From NCBI RefSeq assembly GCF_036227485.1, contig NZ_CP109479.1, positions 4,216,001 to 4,280,000 of the forward strand: 64,000 bases of DNA. The letters are read 5' to 3'. Numbering within the stretch: position 1 is the stretch's first letter; every line of letters begins with the position of its first letter. Under the pieces are notes generated by a model, which saw only the letters and a list, made by a program, of their open reading frames with translations, made no database searches and was not told the origin of the DNA. The translations under genes were made by a program, and so were the position numbers. Below, piece by piece: positions 1 through 9,548 of the stretch. This DNA is from Streptomyces sp. NBC_01451 (GTDB lineage Bacteria; Actinomycetota; Actinomycetes; Streptomycetales; Streptomycetaceae).

Positions 1-158
1 GCGGCTGCCGCGCGGACGTCCGCCGTGTCGGCGTCCGTCGCGTGGGCGGCCTGCGCACCGGCTCCCAGCGGGAGCAGGAGCACGGCGGCGACGGAACACA
101 GCGCTCTTCGCAGGCTGAGGCGGTCGCGGAAGTAGCGGAGGTCGGGGAAGCGGAACAT
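1..158 (-). CDS. Secreted protein, N-terminal fragment (runs off left edge)
   Basis: Only the first 52 residues are inside the window. They look like an export signal: a basic start (MFRFPDLRYFRDR, then LRR), a hydrophobic core (residues 19-32, ALCSVAAVLLLPLG) and an Ala-x-Ala site near residues 35-37, followed by a hydrophilic mature start. The ATG is preceded by a GAGAGGA ribosome site. The gene lies 134 bases downstream of the DrrB-like permease in the same direction, but nothing shows they are functionally linked. The mature domain is not visible, so no function is offered. Confidence 0.7.
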   Translation of the reverse strand, partial: MFRFPDLRYFRDRLSLRRALCSVAAVLLLPLGAGAQAAHATDADTADVRAAA

Positions 159-292
159 GTCGCTCGTTCCTCTCGGGAGGCGCGGCCCCGGAATCGATGG
201 GAGCGCTCCCACGCGCCGCGCACCTCCCAGGAAACTGACACAACATGCCCACGTCAATACTTGCGGCACGTCCACGCCTCACCCGGAACGCG

Positions 293-1140
293 TCACCGGC
301 TCAGCCGCTGGAACCTCCGCACCGCCAACGGCAGGAAGACCAGGGTCAGTACGGCCGGCCACGCGCCCGCCATCAGCAGCGCGTGCCGCTCGACCCACGA
401 GCCGCCGGTCACCCCCGGCGCCCCGAACAGTTCGCGGGCGGCCGAGGCCGTCGACGAGATCGGGTTCCACAGGGCGACCTGGCCCAGCCAGTCGGGCATC
501 AGCTGCGGCGACACGAAGATGCTGGAGATCATCGTCAGCGGGAAGACCACCGCGAACAGCCCGCCCGCCTGCTCGGGGCTGGGCACGACCAGGCCGAGCC
601 ACACCCCGGCCCAGATCAGCGCGAACCGCAGCCACAGCAGCAGTCCGAAGGCCTGTACGAAGCCCGGTCCGCCGTCCGGCCGCCACCCCATGCCGTACGC
701 GGTGGACATCATGATGCCCAGCTCGGCGCAGGCCACGATCAGGTCCGTCACCCCCCGCCCGGCGACCACGGCCGACGGCGCCATGGGCATCGAACGGAAT
801 CGGTCGATGACACCCTTCTTGGAGTCGTACACGACGACGGTCGCCGTGGTGACGAACCCGAAGGCCATCGTCATCACGAACATCCCCGGCATCAGGAACT
901 CCTTGTAGTCACCGCCGCCGGGCACCTTCATCGCGTTGCCGAACACATAGCCGTACAGCAGCACCGACAGGATCGGGAAGCCCAACTGCCAGACGATGCT
1001 GACGGGTTGGCGCGCGTAGTGGGTGAGACCTCGGCGTACGACGTTCCAGCAGTCGGCGAGCGTCCAGTACAGCCGGCCGTGCCGCGGCCCGGCCCGGCGC
1101 GAACCACGCCGCTCACCCGTCCGGGACACCTCCACAGCAC

Positions 1141-1144
<4 letters not shown>
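293..1144 (-). CDS. DrrB-type ABC-2 transporter permease
   Basis: This 283-residue protein is the membrane half of a DrrAB-type drug exporter. About six hydrophobic segments follow a short cytoplasmic N-terminus: residues about 50-70 ([19 protein letters not shown]), then 85-105, and four more to the C-terminus. The family hallmark around residue 105-125 ([21 protein letters not shown]) is the cytoplasmic loop thought to contact the ATPase. The start overlaps the end of the ATPase gene by 4 bases (ATGA), so the two are translationally coupled. Substrate cannot be read from sequence; the divergent TetR regulator suggests induction by an exported compound. Confidence 0.93.
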
Positions 1145-2223
<1,079 letters not shown>

Positions 2224-2261
2224 GCCGCCCTCCCGTTCCGCCGGTTCCTCCCTGCCCGCTT

Positions 2262-2309
2262 CGAACTGAGTACACCGTACTCGTTTACGCGTACGGTGTA
2301 CTCAGTTCG
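2262..2309. promoter_or_regulatory. Large inverted repeat, predicted TetR operator
   Basis: Two perfect 19-base arms (2262-2280, CGAACTGAGTACACCGTAC, and its complement at 2291-2309) flank a 10-base spacer. The element fills the gap between the divergent drrA-like and TetR genes, so one regulator could silence both. A -10-like TAGGCT (2311-2316) ends 7 bases before the TetR ATG, suggesting a leaderless transcript. Confidence 0.88.
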
Positions 2310-2323
2310 CTAGGCTCGGCCCT

Positions 2324-3184
2324 ATGACAAGCGGTACGGACGGCAACGACGGTACGAAGACCAGTGGCAGCGGAGACATCGCCCGCACCCTCGAACTGCT
2401 GTGGGACACCGGCGCGCGCCCCAGTCGTGGCCCCAGACCCGGTCTCACCATCGACCGGATCGTGGAAACGGCCGTCCGGATCGCGGACGAGGAAGGGCTG
2501 GACGCGGTCTCCATGCGCCGCGTCTCCACCGAACTCGGCACCGGCACCATGTCCCTCTACCGCTACGTTCCCGGCAAGGGCGAGCTGCTCGACCTGATGC
2601 TCGACCGCGTCCAGCGCCGCTCCCCGGCGACCCCCGGGGCTCCTACGCCCCCGGCCGACGACGGCGGCTGGCGCGGCACCCTGGAGGCCATGGCCCGCTC
2701 CACCCTCGACCTCTACCGCCGCCACCCCTGGCTGCTCCAGGTCAACCAGTCCCGCCCGATCCTCGGCCCCGGCACCCTCGACGGCCTGGAGAGCGTGCTC
2801 ACGCGCATCAGGCCGATGGGGCTGCCGGACCCCGAACTGGTCTCGGCGGTCGTCATGGTCGACGGGTACGTCGTCGGGGCCGCCCGCACCCAGGTCCACC
2901 AGCGGGAGGCGGAGCGCCGGACGGGCCTGCCGGACCGGGAGTTCTGGCGAGCCCAACTCCCTTTCCTGGAAGGGATCATGGCCACCGGCCGCTACCCGGC
3001 CCTCGCCTCCCTGACGGAGGACACCTTCGATCCCGCCTTCGACCACTTCGAGTTCGGCCTGCAACGCGTCCTGGACGGGCTGGAGGCGTGGGTGGAGCAG
3101 CGTGGACAGGAGAAGGGGCAGCGCACGCCGTCGGCGGCTACGACGGCCGGCGCCGGAGCCGCTTCAGCCCGAGATAGGCGATGA
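2324..3184 (+). CDS. TetR-family transcriptional regulator
   Basis: This 286-residue repressor is divergent from the drrAB-like pair. Residues about 35-85 form the TetR helix-turn-helix (IDRIVETAVRIADEEGLDAV ... STELGTGTMSLYRYVPGKGE), ending in the typical LYRYVPGKGELLDLMLD helix. The C-terminal half resembles the TetR C-terminal ligand domain of the tetracycline class (YVVGAARTQVH). No ribosome site is seen; the ATG lies directly downstream of a TAGGCT -10 element, so the mRNA is probably leaderless. It most likely binds the 2262-2309 palindrome and controls itself and the efflux pump. The 3' end overlaps the convergent secreted-protein gene by 47 bases. Confidence 0.94.
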   Translation: MTSGTDGNDGTKTSGSGDIARTLELLWDTGARPSRGPRPGLTIDRIVETAVRIADEEGLDAVSMRRVSTELGTGTMSLYRYVPGKGELLDLMLDRVQRRSPATPGAPTPPADDGGWRGTLEAMARSTLDLYRRHPWLLQVNQSRPILGPGTLDGLESVLTRIRPMGLPDPELVSAVVMVDGYVVGAARTQVHQREAERRTGLPDREFWRAQLPFLEGIMATGRYPALASLTEDTFDPAFDHFEFGLQRVLDGLEAWVEQRGQEKGQRTPSAATTAGAGAASARDRR

Positions 3185-4121
3185 AGAGCACGCCGACCGC
3201 GATGGCCCCGGTCCTGACGTTCCCTTCCGTGCCCCCGCCCGCCCCGCCGCCCGAGGCCGAACTCCCGTTGCCGGAAGCCGAGTCGGAGTCACCGGACGTG
3301 CCGTACGAGGGGGCGTCCTCGGCCTCGACCCCGCTCTCGGCGCCCTCGCTCCCGTACATGATCTTGGACCCGTCGCGGCTGTACGTGACCGACTCACCCT
3401 GCCCCTGCAAGGGCACGTCGAGCTGCCCCTGCCGCTTGAGCCTGCCGCCGTTCCAGGCGTAGGAGACGCCGCCGAAGTACCCGCGTACGGCCAACTGCTG
3501 CCCGTCGGGCGAGAAGGCGGCGTCGGTGGCCCACATGTCGACGGCGGCGACGGGCCGGAAGACGTTGGTGCCGGAGGACGACAGCTTGGCCGGGCCGGCG
3601 TAGAGATGCCCGCCGTCCTCCTGCTTGTCGATGATGTAGACGCGCCCGGTCCTCGGGTGCACGACGAGGGACTCGGCGTCGCGCGAACCGTCCGAGTACT
3701 TCACGACGTACTGCGTGGCGCGGATCGTCTGGTTCTTGAGCACCTTGGGCTCGGTGAGTTGGTAGATCCAGACATAGTCCCAGGTCACACCGTCGTTGTC
3801 GCCGATGTCGCCGACGTAGATCTGGTTGTTCGGCCCGATGGAGATCGCCTCGATGTCGCGGGGCGTGCCCACGCCGGTCATGGTGACGGTGGCGACGGTC
3901 CGCCCGGTCGCGCTGTCGATCGCGTACAGGAAGGCGCCGTCGTCACTGTCGTTGTGGGTCCAGTAGATGCCGGGGTGCTGGCGGGAGGCCGCGAGACCGC
4001 TGGACTCGGTGATCCGCGGGTCCTTGATGGTGAAGTCCTGGTCACCGTCGGCAGCGGAGGCGGGTGCGGCGAGCACCCCGACGAGTAGGCCCCCGGCGAG
4101 GAGGGCGAGCGATCGGCGCAT
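3138..4121 (-). CDS. Secreted beta-propeller-like protein with C-terminal membrane anchor
   Basis: This 327-residue protein starts with a signal peptide (MRRSLALLAGGLLVGVLAAPASA) and ends with a Gly/Ser-rich spacer (residues about 270-300) followed by one hydrophobic segment (TGAIAVGVLFIAYLGL) and a basic tail KRLRRRPS. The exported part carries repeated propeller-like strands (IYVGDIGDNDG, GRVYIIDKQEDG, AAFSPDGQQLAVRGY) resembling esterase-like/TolB-type folds. No catalytic residues are evident. The ATG at 4121 has a TTGAGGG ribosome site and begins the signal peptide directly; upstream in-frame codons were rejected. Function unknown. Confidence 0.88.
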   Translation of the reverse strand: MRRSLALLAGGLLVGVLAAPASAADGDQDFTIKDPRITESSGLAASRQHPGIYWTHNDSDDGAFLYAIDSATGRTVATVTMTGVGTPRDIEAISIGPNNQIYVGDIGDNDGVTWDYVWIYQLTEPKVLKNQTIRATQYVVKYSDGSRDAESLVVHPRTGRVYIIDKQEDGGHLYAGPAKLSSSGTNVFRPVAAVDMWATDAAFSPDGQQLAVRGYFGGVSYAWNGGRLKRQGQLDVPLQGQGESVTYSRDGSKIMYGSEGAESGVEAEDAPSYGTSGDSDSASGNGSSASGGGAGGGTEGNVRTGAIAVGVLFIAYLGLKRLRRRPS

Positions 4122-4354
4122 GCCCTCAAGCGTGCCATCCCGCCGCTCGATACGAGGCCCATGACCCTGAGCGCCCACCGGATCGGTCGCGAACCGACTG
4201 CCGGCCGGCCGTGGGCCAGCGGCCGGATCGGCCGCCGATCGACTGCTCGCTGACGTACAACTGCCCGCAAGCTGACATACACCTGACACCGGGTGGCCTG
4301 ACTCACACACCGCACGCGTCCCACACCCCTCCCCCCATCCCGCATCATGAGCGG

Positions 4355-5038
4355 ATGCTCAGGTTGATGCCCGTAGGCGACTCCATGACGATCGGCAGTG
4401 CCGGCGAACACACCTGGCGCTACCGGATGTGGCAGCACCTGCGGGAGACGTACGGCGGCCCGTTCCGGATCGTCGGCCCGCGCGAGGCGCTGTACGACAA
4501 GGCGACGGACACCGCCGACTCGTACGAGTACGCAGACCCGGAATTCCCCCGCGCCCACCTGGCCGGCTGGGGTGAGGGCTGGCACCACATCACCCCGCTG
4601 ATCGCGGACGCGGTACGCGCCCACAAGCCGGATGTCCTCCTGGTCTCCCTGGGCCTGATCGACCTGGGCTTCTACACGGACGCCGAACAGACGGCGGACA
4701 ACGCGCGCCTCTTCGTGGCCGAGGCACGACGGTCCAACCCGCGCATCGCCATCGCCCTGCTCCCGGTGATCCCCAACGTCCGCGCGGAGACCGACCCGCC
4801 CTTCGCCGCCCAGGTCACCCGCTTCAACGAACTCCTGGCGAAGGCCGCTGCCGACCTGGACGAGCCCCGCTCCCCTCTGCTCCTGACGTCGCCGCCGCCC
4901 TCGTACGACATCCACCACGACACGTACGACGGCACGCACCCCAACGCGAACGGCGAGCACAAGATCGCGGGCGCGTTCGCGGACTCGCTGTACGAGGCCT
5001 GGGATCTCGGGGACCGGTACGGGGCCGAAACCGACTGA
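4355..5038 (+). CDS. SGNH/GDSL-family hydrolase (cytoplasmic)
   Basis: A 227-residue GDSL-type esterase fold. Block I is MPVGDSMT, with the nucleophile at Ser10; block V is YDGTHPNANGEHKIA with the Asp192/His195 pair. Block III, usually GxND, reads VSLGLIDLGF, so the oxyanion-hole Asn is replaced by Ile. No signal peptide is present, so it should act in the cytoplasm. It diverges from the secreted propeller-like gene; the 233-base gap holds a small palindrome (GATCGG-CCG-CCGATC). The ATG at 4355 has only a weak ribosome site; ATG 4367 is possible. Confidence 0.9.
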   Translation: MLRLMPVGDSMTIGSAGEHTWRYRMWQHLRETYGGPFRIVGPREALYDKATDTADSYEYADPEFPRAHLAGWGEGWHHITPLIADAVRAHKPDVLLVSLGLIDLGFYTDAEQTADNARLFVAEARRSNPRIAIALLPVIPNVRAETDPPFAAQVTRFNELLAKAAADLDEPRSPLLLTSPPPSYDIHHDTYDGTHPNANGEHKIAGAFADSLYEAWDLGDRYGAETD

Positions 5039-5126
5039 CCGAATCCGGGCGTGCCCTGGTCACCGTGCGTATCGTTGTACCGCACGGCTGCGCTTGTCCG
5101 GGGCACAGCCGGGGAGGAGTGCCACG

Positions 5127-5723
5127 GTGACCGTCCTTGAAGACAGGATCGAGATGGCCGACATCGCCGACAACAGCGACAAGCTGACGCTTGAGATGAT
5201 GTTCGAGTGGCTTGAGAAGAGCCCCATCCCCGACGGATACAGGGTCGAGATCGTCGGAGGGAACATCTTCATGTCGCCACAGCGGGACACCCACTGGGAG
5301 ATCATCCTGGACATCGTCGAGCAGTTGCGCACCAAGTACCCGCGCAAGCGCGTGAAGTCCGACGTCCGCATCGACTACCCGGGCCACCTCAACGGCTTCT
5401 CCTCCGACGTCACGCTCATGACCGAAGGTGCCGAGAAGAGCGACAAGGGCCTATGGCGCTGTCAGGACGTCGAGTTCGTCGCCGAGGTGATCTCGAAGAG
5501 GACCGCCGCCAACGACTACGGCCCGAAGAAGACCGCCTACGCCGAGGCCGAGGTCCCCGTCTACCTCATCGCCGATCCGTACCAGGGCAGGTGCTTCCTG
5601 TACACCCACCCCAAGAACGGCGAGTACGCGACCGAGACGAAGCTCCCCTTCGGAGACGACGTGGACCTCGGCGACACCGTCGTCGACCTCGTCCTCAGGA
5701 CGGACGAGTTCCCCCAGGACTAG
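5127..5723 (+). CDS. Uma2-family (DUF820) PD-(D/E)XK nuclease-fold protein
   Basis: 198 residues matching the Uma2/DUF820 family, very common in Streptomyces and cyanobacteria and without a settled role. Typical features are RVEIVGGNIFMSP, an Asp in SSDVTLM and the core FVAEVISKRTAANDYGPKKTAYAEAEVPVYLIADP, which carries the candidate catalytic Glu and Lys. The GTG start at 5127 has an ideal GGGGAGGAG ribosome site; an upstream ATG (5094) lacks one. It stands alone, and a paralog lies at 50873. After it, 5724-6028 contains no gene that I can support. Confidence 0.9.
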   Translation: MTVLEDRIEMADIADNSDKLTLEMMFEWLEKSPIPDGYRVEIVGGNIFMSPQRDTHWEIILDIVEQLRTKYPRKRVKSDVRIDYPGHLNGFSSDVTLMTEGAEKSDKGLWRCQDVEFVAEVISKRTAANDYGPKKTAYAEAEVPVYLIADPYQGRCFLYTHPKNGEYATETKLPFGDDVDLGDTVVDLVLRTDEFPQD

Positions 5724-6028
5724 GGCCGGTCCGAGGGTCCGCCGCCCGTGGCCCGGCCTCTCGAAGAGCCGCAGCCCGTCCCCGGGAAGCGCGGGTACGA
5801 CGTGCGGTTGCAGTTCGTCGATGAGCCCTCCTCCCCCGCGAGGTACTGCCGAACCGTGTTCGCCCCGGCCCGGCGCCGTCCCCGCCTGGGTTTTCGAGGG
5901 TGACGCCGGTGCCGGCTCCGGCGAGACCCACATCACATTCGCTCACGCATGTCACATCCGGCCGAGCCCTCCCGTCGTGCATGTGCAACGCCCCGACACA
6001 GGCAGCACCAAAGACGGAGGAGCCCACC

Positions 6029-6508
6029 ATGGAAGCCCGTTTGAACCTCTTCGCCAGCCCCGTCGCCGCCAAGGCCACGAAGCACCTCGTCGCGGCAGCC
6101 AAGGCGGCCTCGGACTCGGGCCTGCCGGTCACGACACAGGAGCTGGTGAGGCTCCGCGCCAGCCAGATCAACGGCTGCGGTTTCTGCACCGACATGCACA
6201 CCAAGGACGCCGCCGCCGCGGGCGAGACCGCGCAGCGCCTCCACCTGGTCGCGGCCTGGCGCGAGGCCAAGGTCTTCACCGACGCGGAGCGCGCCGCGCT
6301 GGAGCTGACGGAGCAGGGCACCCGCATCGCGGACGCGGCCGGCGGTGTCACGGACGAGGCCTGGGCGAACGCCGCCAAGTACTACGACGAGGAGCAGCTC
6401 ACGGCCCTGGTCCTCACCATCACCCTCATCAACGCCTTCAACCGGATGAACGTCATCGTCCAGCAGCCCGCCGGCGACTACGAGCCCGGCATGTTCGCCC
6501 AGCTCTGA
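6029..6508 (+). CDS. Carboxymuconolactone decarboxylase/AhpD-like peroxidase
   Basis: 159-residue AhpD-like protein of the CMD family. The catalytic motif is NGCGFCTDMHTKDA (CxxC with the downstream His), which supports a hydroperoxide-reducing role. Segment QELVRLRASQING before it and NAFNRMNVIVQQPAGDYEPG at the C-terminus are standard for the family. The ATG at 6029 follows a GGAGGAG ribosome site. It is a single gene; a strong GC hairpin follows the stop. These proteins are often controlled by ECF sigma factors, but none is encoded nearby. Confidence 0.93.
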   Translation: MEARLNLFASPVAAKATKHLVAAAKAASDSGLPVTTQELVRLRASQINGCGFCTDMHTKDAAAAGETAQRLHLVAAWREAKVFTDAERAALELTEQGTRIADAAGGVTDEAWANAAKYYDEEQLTALVLTITLINAFNRMNVIVQQPAGDYEPGMFAQL

Positions 6509-6547
6509 CGACGGCGACGCACCCTGCGCCGGGCGGGCGAGAGGGGT

Positions 6548-6578
6548 GGGGCCGCCCGGCAGCGGGCGGGGCGGCCCC
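6548..6578. terminator. Bidirectional hairpin terminator
   Basis: Arms GGGGCCGCC (6548-6556) and GGCGGCCCC (6570-6578) pair perfectly across 13 bases. It lies between the stops of the convergent CMD gene and SnoaL gene, so it can end both transcripts. Confidence 0.7.
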
Positions 6579-6583
6579 GTCAC

Positions 6584-7561
6584 TCAGAACATCGTGTTGT
6601 CGTTCGCCGAGGTGGCCGGCACATCCTGGAGCACGTCCCAGTGCTCGACGATCTTCCCGCCCCGCACCCGGAACAGGTCCACGACGGCCTGCCCACGCTC
6701 GCCCGGCGCGTTCACGTAGTGGCTGTGCACGGCGACCAGATCCCCTTCCGCCACCACCCGCTTCCGGGAGACGGCCAGCTCCGGGAAGGCCCGGAAGTAC
6801 CCCCCGAGCCCTTCCCGCGCGCCGGCCACACCGTCCGCGATGCCGGGATTGTGCTGGTGGTACTCGGCCCCCCAGTACGTGTCGAGCGCGGACAGGTCCT
6901 TGTCGACGATGAGCCGGTCGAACGCCTTGGTCACGAGCTTCTTGTTGTAGGCGGTGAGCAGGCGCGGCCCCGGCTGCTCGCTCTTCGGCCAACTGACCGT
7001 CGAGAACATGTCGTTGCCGTTGGCGCTGGTGTCCGGCACGTTCTGCCCGGTGTCCCAGTGCTCGGCGATCCTTCCGTCCCGGAACCGGAAGATGTCGAAG
7101 ACGGCCGAGCCCCGGCTCCCCGGCGTCAGTACGACGTTGGAGTGCACGAGGACGAGGTCGCCCTCGGAGATGACCCGCTTGACGTCGTACTTCGCCGCGG
7201 GGAACTGCTGGTGCACCCCGGTGGCCAGGTTCTTCAGCGGCCCGGAGCCATCGGCCGCGAGCGGGTTGTGCTGGATGTAGTCGGCCCGCACGAACCGGTC
7301 CACGATCGCGGTGTCACCCCGCTCGAACACACCCTTGAGGACGCGTACGGCGACGTCCTTCTGATAGTCGAGCCGCGCCCCGTCACCCACGCATCCGGCA
7401 CCATGACGCCCACCCGCGGACGGCGAGGCGACGGCGGGCACGGTCGCGGCGCCCAGCAGGGCGGACACGGCGAGCGCGGCGACGAGGACACGGCGGACAG
7501 GCGTACGCAGGACGGGCGTACGCGGAGCGGGCATGTGGGGGGCCGGCATGTGGGGGGTCAC
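6584..7561 (-). CDS. Secreted tandem SnoaL-like (NTF2 fold) protein
   Basis: A 325-residue exported protein built of two SnoaL-like domains. An Ala-rich signal (VLVAALAVSALLGAATVPAVA) precedes domain 1 (about 65-190) and domain 2 (about 205-325). Both repeat the same landmarks: YIQHNP/YHQHNP, EGDLVLVHS/EGDLVAVHS, EHWDTGQNVP/EHWDVLQDVP and the closing TSANGNDMF/TSANDNTMF. The two halves thus arose by duplication. The GTG at 7561 has a GGGAGA ribosome site. SnoaL-like domains bind small polyketide- or steroid-like molecules or act as isomerases; the ligand here is unknown. Confidence 0.92.
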   Translation of the reverse strand: MTPHMPAPHMPAPRTPVLRTPVRRVLVAALAVSALLGAATVPAVASPSAGGRHGAGCVGDGARLDYQKDVAVRVLKGVFERGDTAIVDRFVRADYIQHNPLAADGSGPLKNLATGVHQQFPAAKYDVKRVISEGDLVLVHSNVVLTPGSRGSAVFDIFRFRDGRIAEHWDTGQNVPDTSANGNDMFSTVSWPKSEQPGPRLLTAYNKKLVTKAFDRLIVDKDLSALDTYWGAEYHQHNPGIADGVAGAREGLGGYFRAFPELAVSRKRVVAEGDLVAVHSHYVNAPGERGQAVVDLFRVRGGKIVEHWDVLQDVPATSANDNTMF

Positions 7562-7737
7562 GATGCTCTCCCTCTCTCGGGATGTCTGGAGCGAACAGAA
7601 TCTTGAAACTTAAAGCGAGTAACGCTGTGCATACGTAAGCACTAACCGAGAGATAGCGTCAAGGCCTGATTTGCCCTGCCCGCACCGCCCGACCCGCCCT
7701 TGCCTAGAGCGCACTCCACGACGTTGGCTGGACAGTC

Positions 7738-8730
7738 ATGAAGTACACGCAGCTCGGACGCACAGGACTCAAGGTCAGCCGACTCGTCCTCGGGACCATG
7801 AACTTCGGCCCCCAGACCGACGAGGCCGACAGCCACGCGATCATGGACGCGGCCCTGGACACAGGGATCAACTTCTTCGACACGGCCAATGTCTACGGCT
7901 GGGGCGAGAACAAGGGCCGTACGGAATCGATCATCGGGAACTGGTTCGCCAAGGGCGGTGAGCGGCGCGACAAGGTGGTCCTCGCCACCAAGATGTACGG
8001 CAACATGGCCGCCGAGGGCGACGCGTGGCCCAACCACGACAAGCTCTCCGCGCTCAACATCCGCCGTGCGGTGGACGCGTCACTGAAGCGCCTCCGGACC
8101 GACTACATCGACGTCTACCAGTTCCACCACATCGACCGCGCGACTCCCTTCGAGGAGATCTGGCAGGCGATCGACGTGCTCGTACGGCAGGGGAAGATCC
8201 TCTACGCGGGGTCGAGCAACTTCCCGGGGTACAAGATCGCCCAGGCCAACGAGATCGCCGCCCGGCGCGGCGGCACCATCGGGCTCGTCAGCGAGCAGTG
8301 CCTCTACAACCTCGTCGAGCGGCGCGCCGAGATGGAGGTCATCCCGGCCGCGCAGGAGTACGGACTCGGGGTCATCCCCTGGTCGCCGTTGCAGGGCGGA
8401 CTGCTCGGCGGCGTCATCAAGAAGGAGGTCCAGGGCGGCCGGCGTGCGAGTGGCCGCGCGGCCGACACCCTCGCCGACCCCACCTCACGCGCCCAGATCC
8501 AGGCGTACGAGGACCTGCTCGAAAAGCACGGCATCGAGCCCGGCGAGGCGGCTCTCGCCTGGCTGCTGACCCGCCCGGGCATCACCGGCCCGATCGTCGG
8601 CCCCCGCACCGCGGAACAGCTCCGGTCCGCGCTGCGCGCCGTCGAGCTGGAGCTGAGCGACGACCTGCTGACCTCGCTCGACGAGATCTTCCCGGGCCCG
8701 GGGCCGTCACCGGAGGCCTTCGCCTGGTGA
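7738..8730 (+). CDS. Aldo/keto reductase
   Basis: 330-residue NADPH-dependent oxidoreductase with the full AKR tetrad: Asp48 and Tyr53 in FFDTANVYG, Lys85 in VLATK and His130 in YQFHHID. The strand and helix order is typical (MNFGPQTDEAD, GKILYAGSSN, ITGPIVGPRT, the last a cofactor phosphate site). It resembles the YajO/Gfo-type stress AKRs that reduce aldehydes. It is divergent from the SnoaL gene across a 176-base gap with relatively AT-rich promoter-like sequence; its ribosome site is weak. A hairpin terminator follows at 8770. Confidence 0.94.
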   Translation: MKYTQLGRTGLKVSRLVLGTMNFGPQTDEADSHAIMDAALDTGINFFDTANVYGWGENKGRTESIIGNWFAKGGERRDKVVLATKMYGNMAAEGDAWPNHDKLSALNIRRAVDASLKRLRTDYIDVYQFHHIDRATPFEEIWQAIDVLVRQGKILYAGSSNFPGYKIAQANEIAARRGGTIGLVSEQCLYNLVERRAEMEVIPAAQEYGLGVIPWSPLQGGLLGGVIKKEVQGGRRASGRAADTLADPTSRAQIQAYEDLLEKHGIEPGEAALAWLLTRPGITGPIVGPRTAEQLRSALRAVELELSDDLLTSLDEIFPGPGPSPEAFAW

Positions 8731-8769
8731 GCGGGCAGCAGCCGTAGCAGGCGGGCGGCGGCGCGGAAG

Positions 8770-8812
8770 GCGACGTGAGCGAGGTTCCTGCCCACGGAAC
8801 CTCCCGCGTCGC
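8770..8812. terminator. Hairpin terminator between convergent genes
   Basis: GAGGTTCC (8781-8788) pairs with GGAACCTC (8796-8803) around a 7-base loop, with an outer GCGACG/CGTCGC pair. It lies after the aldo/keto reductase and the small minus-strand gene. Confidence 0.65.
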
Positions 8813-8843
8813 TTCCCGCCCGCTTCCCACGCCGCTTACGGCG

Positions 8844-8933
8844 TCACTTCCCGACGGCCGCCGCCACCCCGACCACCACGAACATCAGCACGAGCGCACC
8901 GGCCATCACCCGGTTCCGGATTTTCGGATTCAC
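8844..8933 (-). CDS. 29-residue membrane microprotein
   Basis: A GTG-started reading frame of 29 codons giving VNPKIRNRVMAGALVLMF followed by VVVGVAAAVGK: a short basic head, one membrane-spanning helix and a Lys end. It lies 10 bases downstream of the ThpR stop on the same strand, so it would be cotranscribed with it. The tidy polar-head/TM organisation and absence of wasted codons suggest a real gene, and I recall similar tiny proteins annotated in streptomycetes. No function is known. Confidence 0.55.
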   Translation of the reverse strand: MNPKIRNRVMAGALVLMFVVVGVAAAVGK

Positions 8934-8943
8934 GCCGCCGAGC

Positions 8944-9534
8944 CTAACCGGCCGCGCCGAGAGACCAGCGGGCGACCACCTCGTACCGGGGCTGCTCCCC
9001 CGGCACCCCCGACTTCGGCAGATTGCTGCGTACCAGCGCCAGGTCGTCCACCGTCCATGTGCGGCTCGTGAACGCGTCCAGGGCCTCGACGTACGGCCGC
9101 ACCTCGAAGGCGTCACGGCTGCGCGCCACGGTGAGGTGGGGCTTGTACTGCCGGTGGTCCCCCATGTCGACACCCGACTTCCGCCCCGCCGCCTCCGCCC
9201 GGTCGGCCAGCAGGCGCAGCGCGTTCACCTCACCGGCGGCGCCCGCCCACAGCGCCCGCCCGTGCCCGAACTGCCCGCCGCCGCGCACCGACAGCGCGAA
9301 CGCGTCGGTACGGTGGGCGGCCCGCGCCAGCCGCTCCGACAGTTCCGGTACGACGTCCTCGTCCACCTCGCCGTAGAAGGCGAGGGTGAAGTGCCAGCCG
9401 GGTACGCCGGTCCAGCGCAGCCCGTCCGCGCCCGGCAGCCTCCTCAACGCGGCCACGGCGTCGGCGAGTTGCCCGGAGACGTCCTCGGGCGGCAGTACGG
9501 CGGCGAACAGTCTGACGGTGTTCATGGCACTCAT
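8944..9534 (-). CDS. thpR: RNA 2',3'-cyclic phosphodiesterase (2'-5' RNA ligase family)
   Basis: About 196 residues of the two-histidine 2H phosphoesterase fold. The two active-site motifs are HFTLAFYGEV and HLTVARSRD. The enzyme hydrolyses RNA 2',3'-cyclic phosphates and can ligate tRNA halves in vitro. It lies 14 bases downstream of the MFS stop on the same strand. The start is uncertain: ATG 9534, ATG 9525 and a GTG at 9552 that overlaps the MFS stop as GTGA are all in frame. The head MNTVRLFAAVLPPED is where the family homology begins. Confidence 0.9.
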   Translation of the reverse strand: MSAMNTVRLFAAVLPPEDVSGQLADAVAALRRLPGADGLRWTGVPGWHFTLAFYGEVDEDVVPELSERLARAAHRTDAFALSVRGGGQFGHGRALWAGAAGEVNALRLLADRAEAAGRKSGVDMGDHRQYKPHLTVARSRDAFEVRPYVEALDAFTSRTWTVDDLALVRSNLPKSGVPGEQPRYEVVARWSLGAAG

Positions 9535-9548
9535 GGCGCTCACCGTAC

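Noticed and set aside
5724..6028. Possible degenerate gene (minus-strand frame with DELQPHVVPALPGDGL)
   Set aside because: It gives no family match that I recognise and no good start; left as intergenic.
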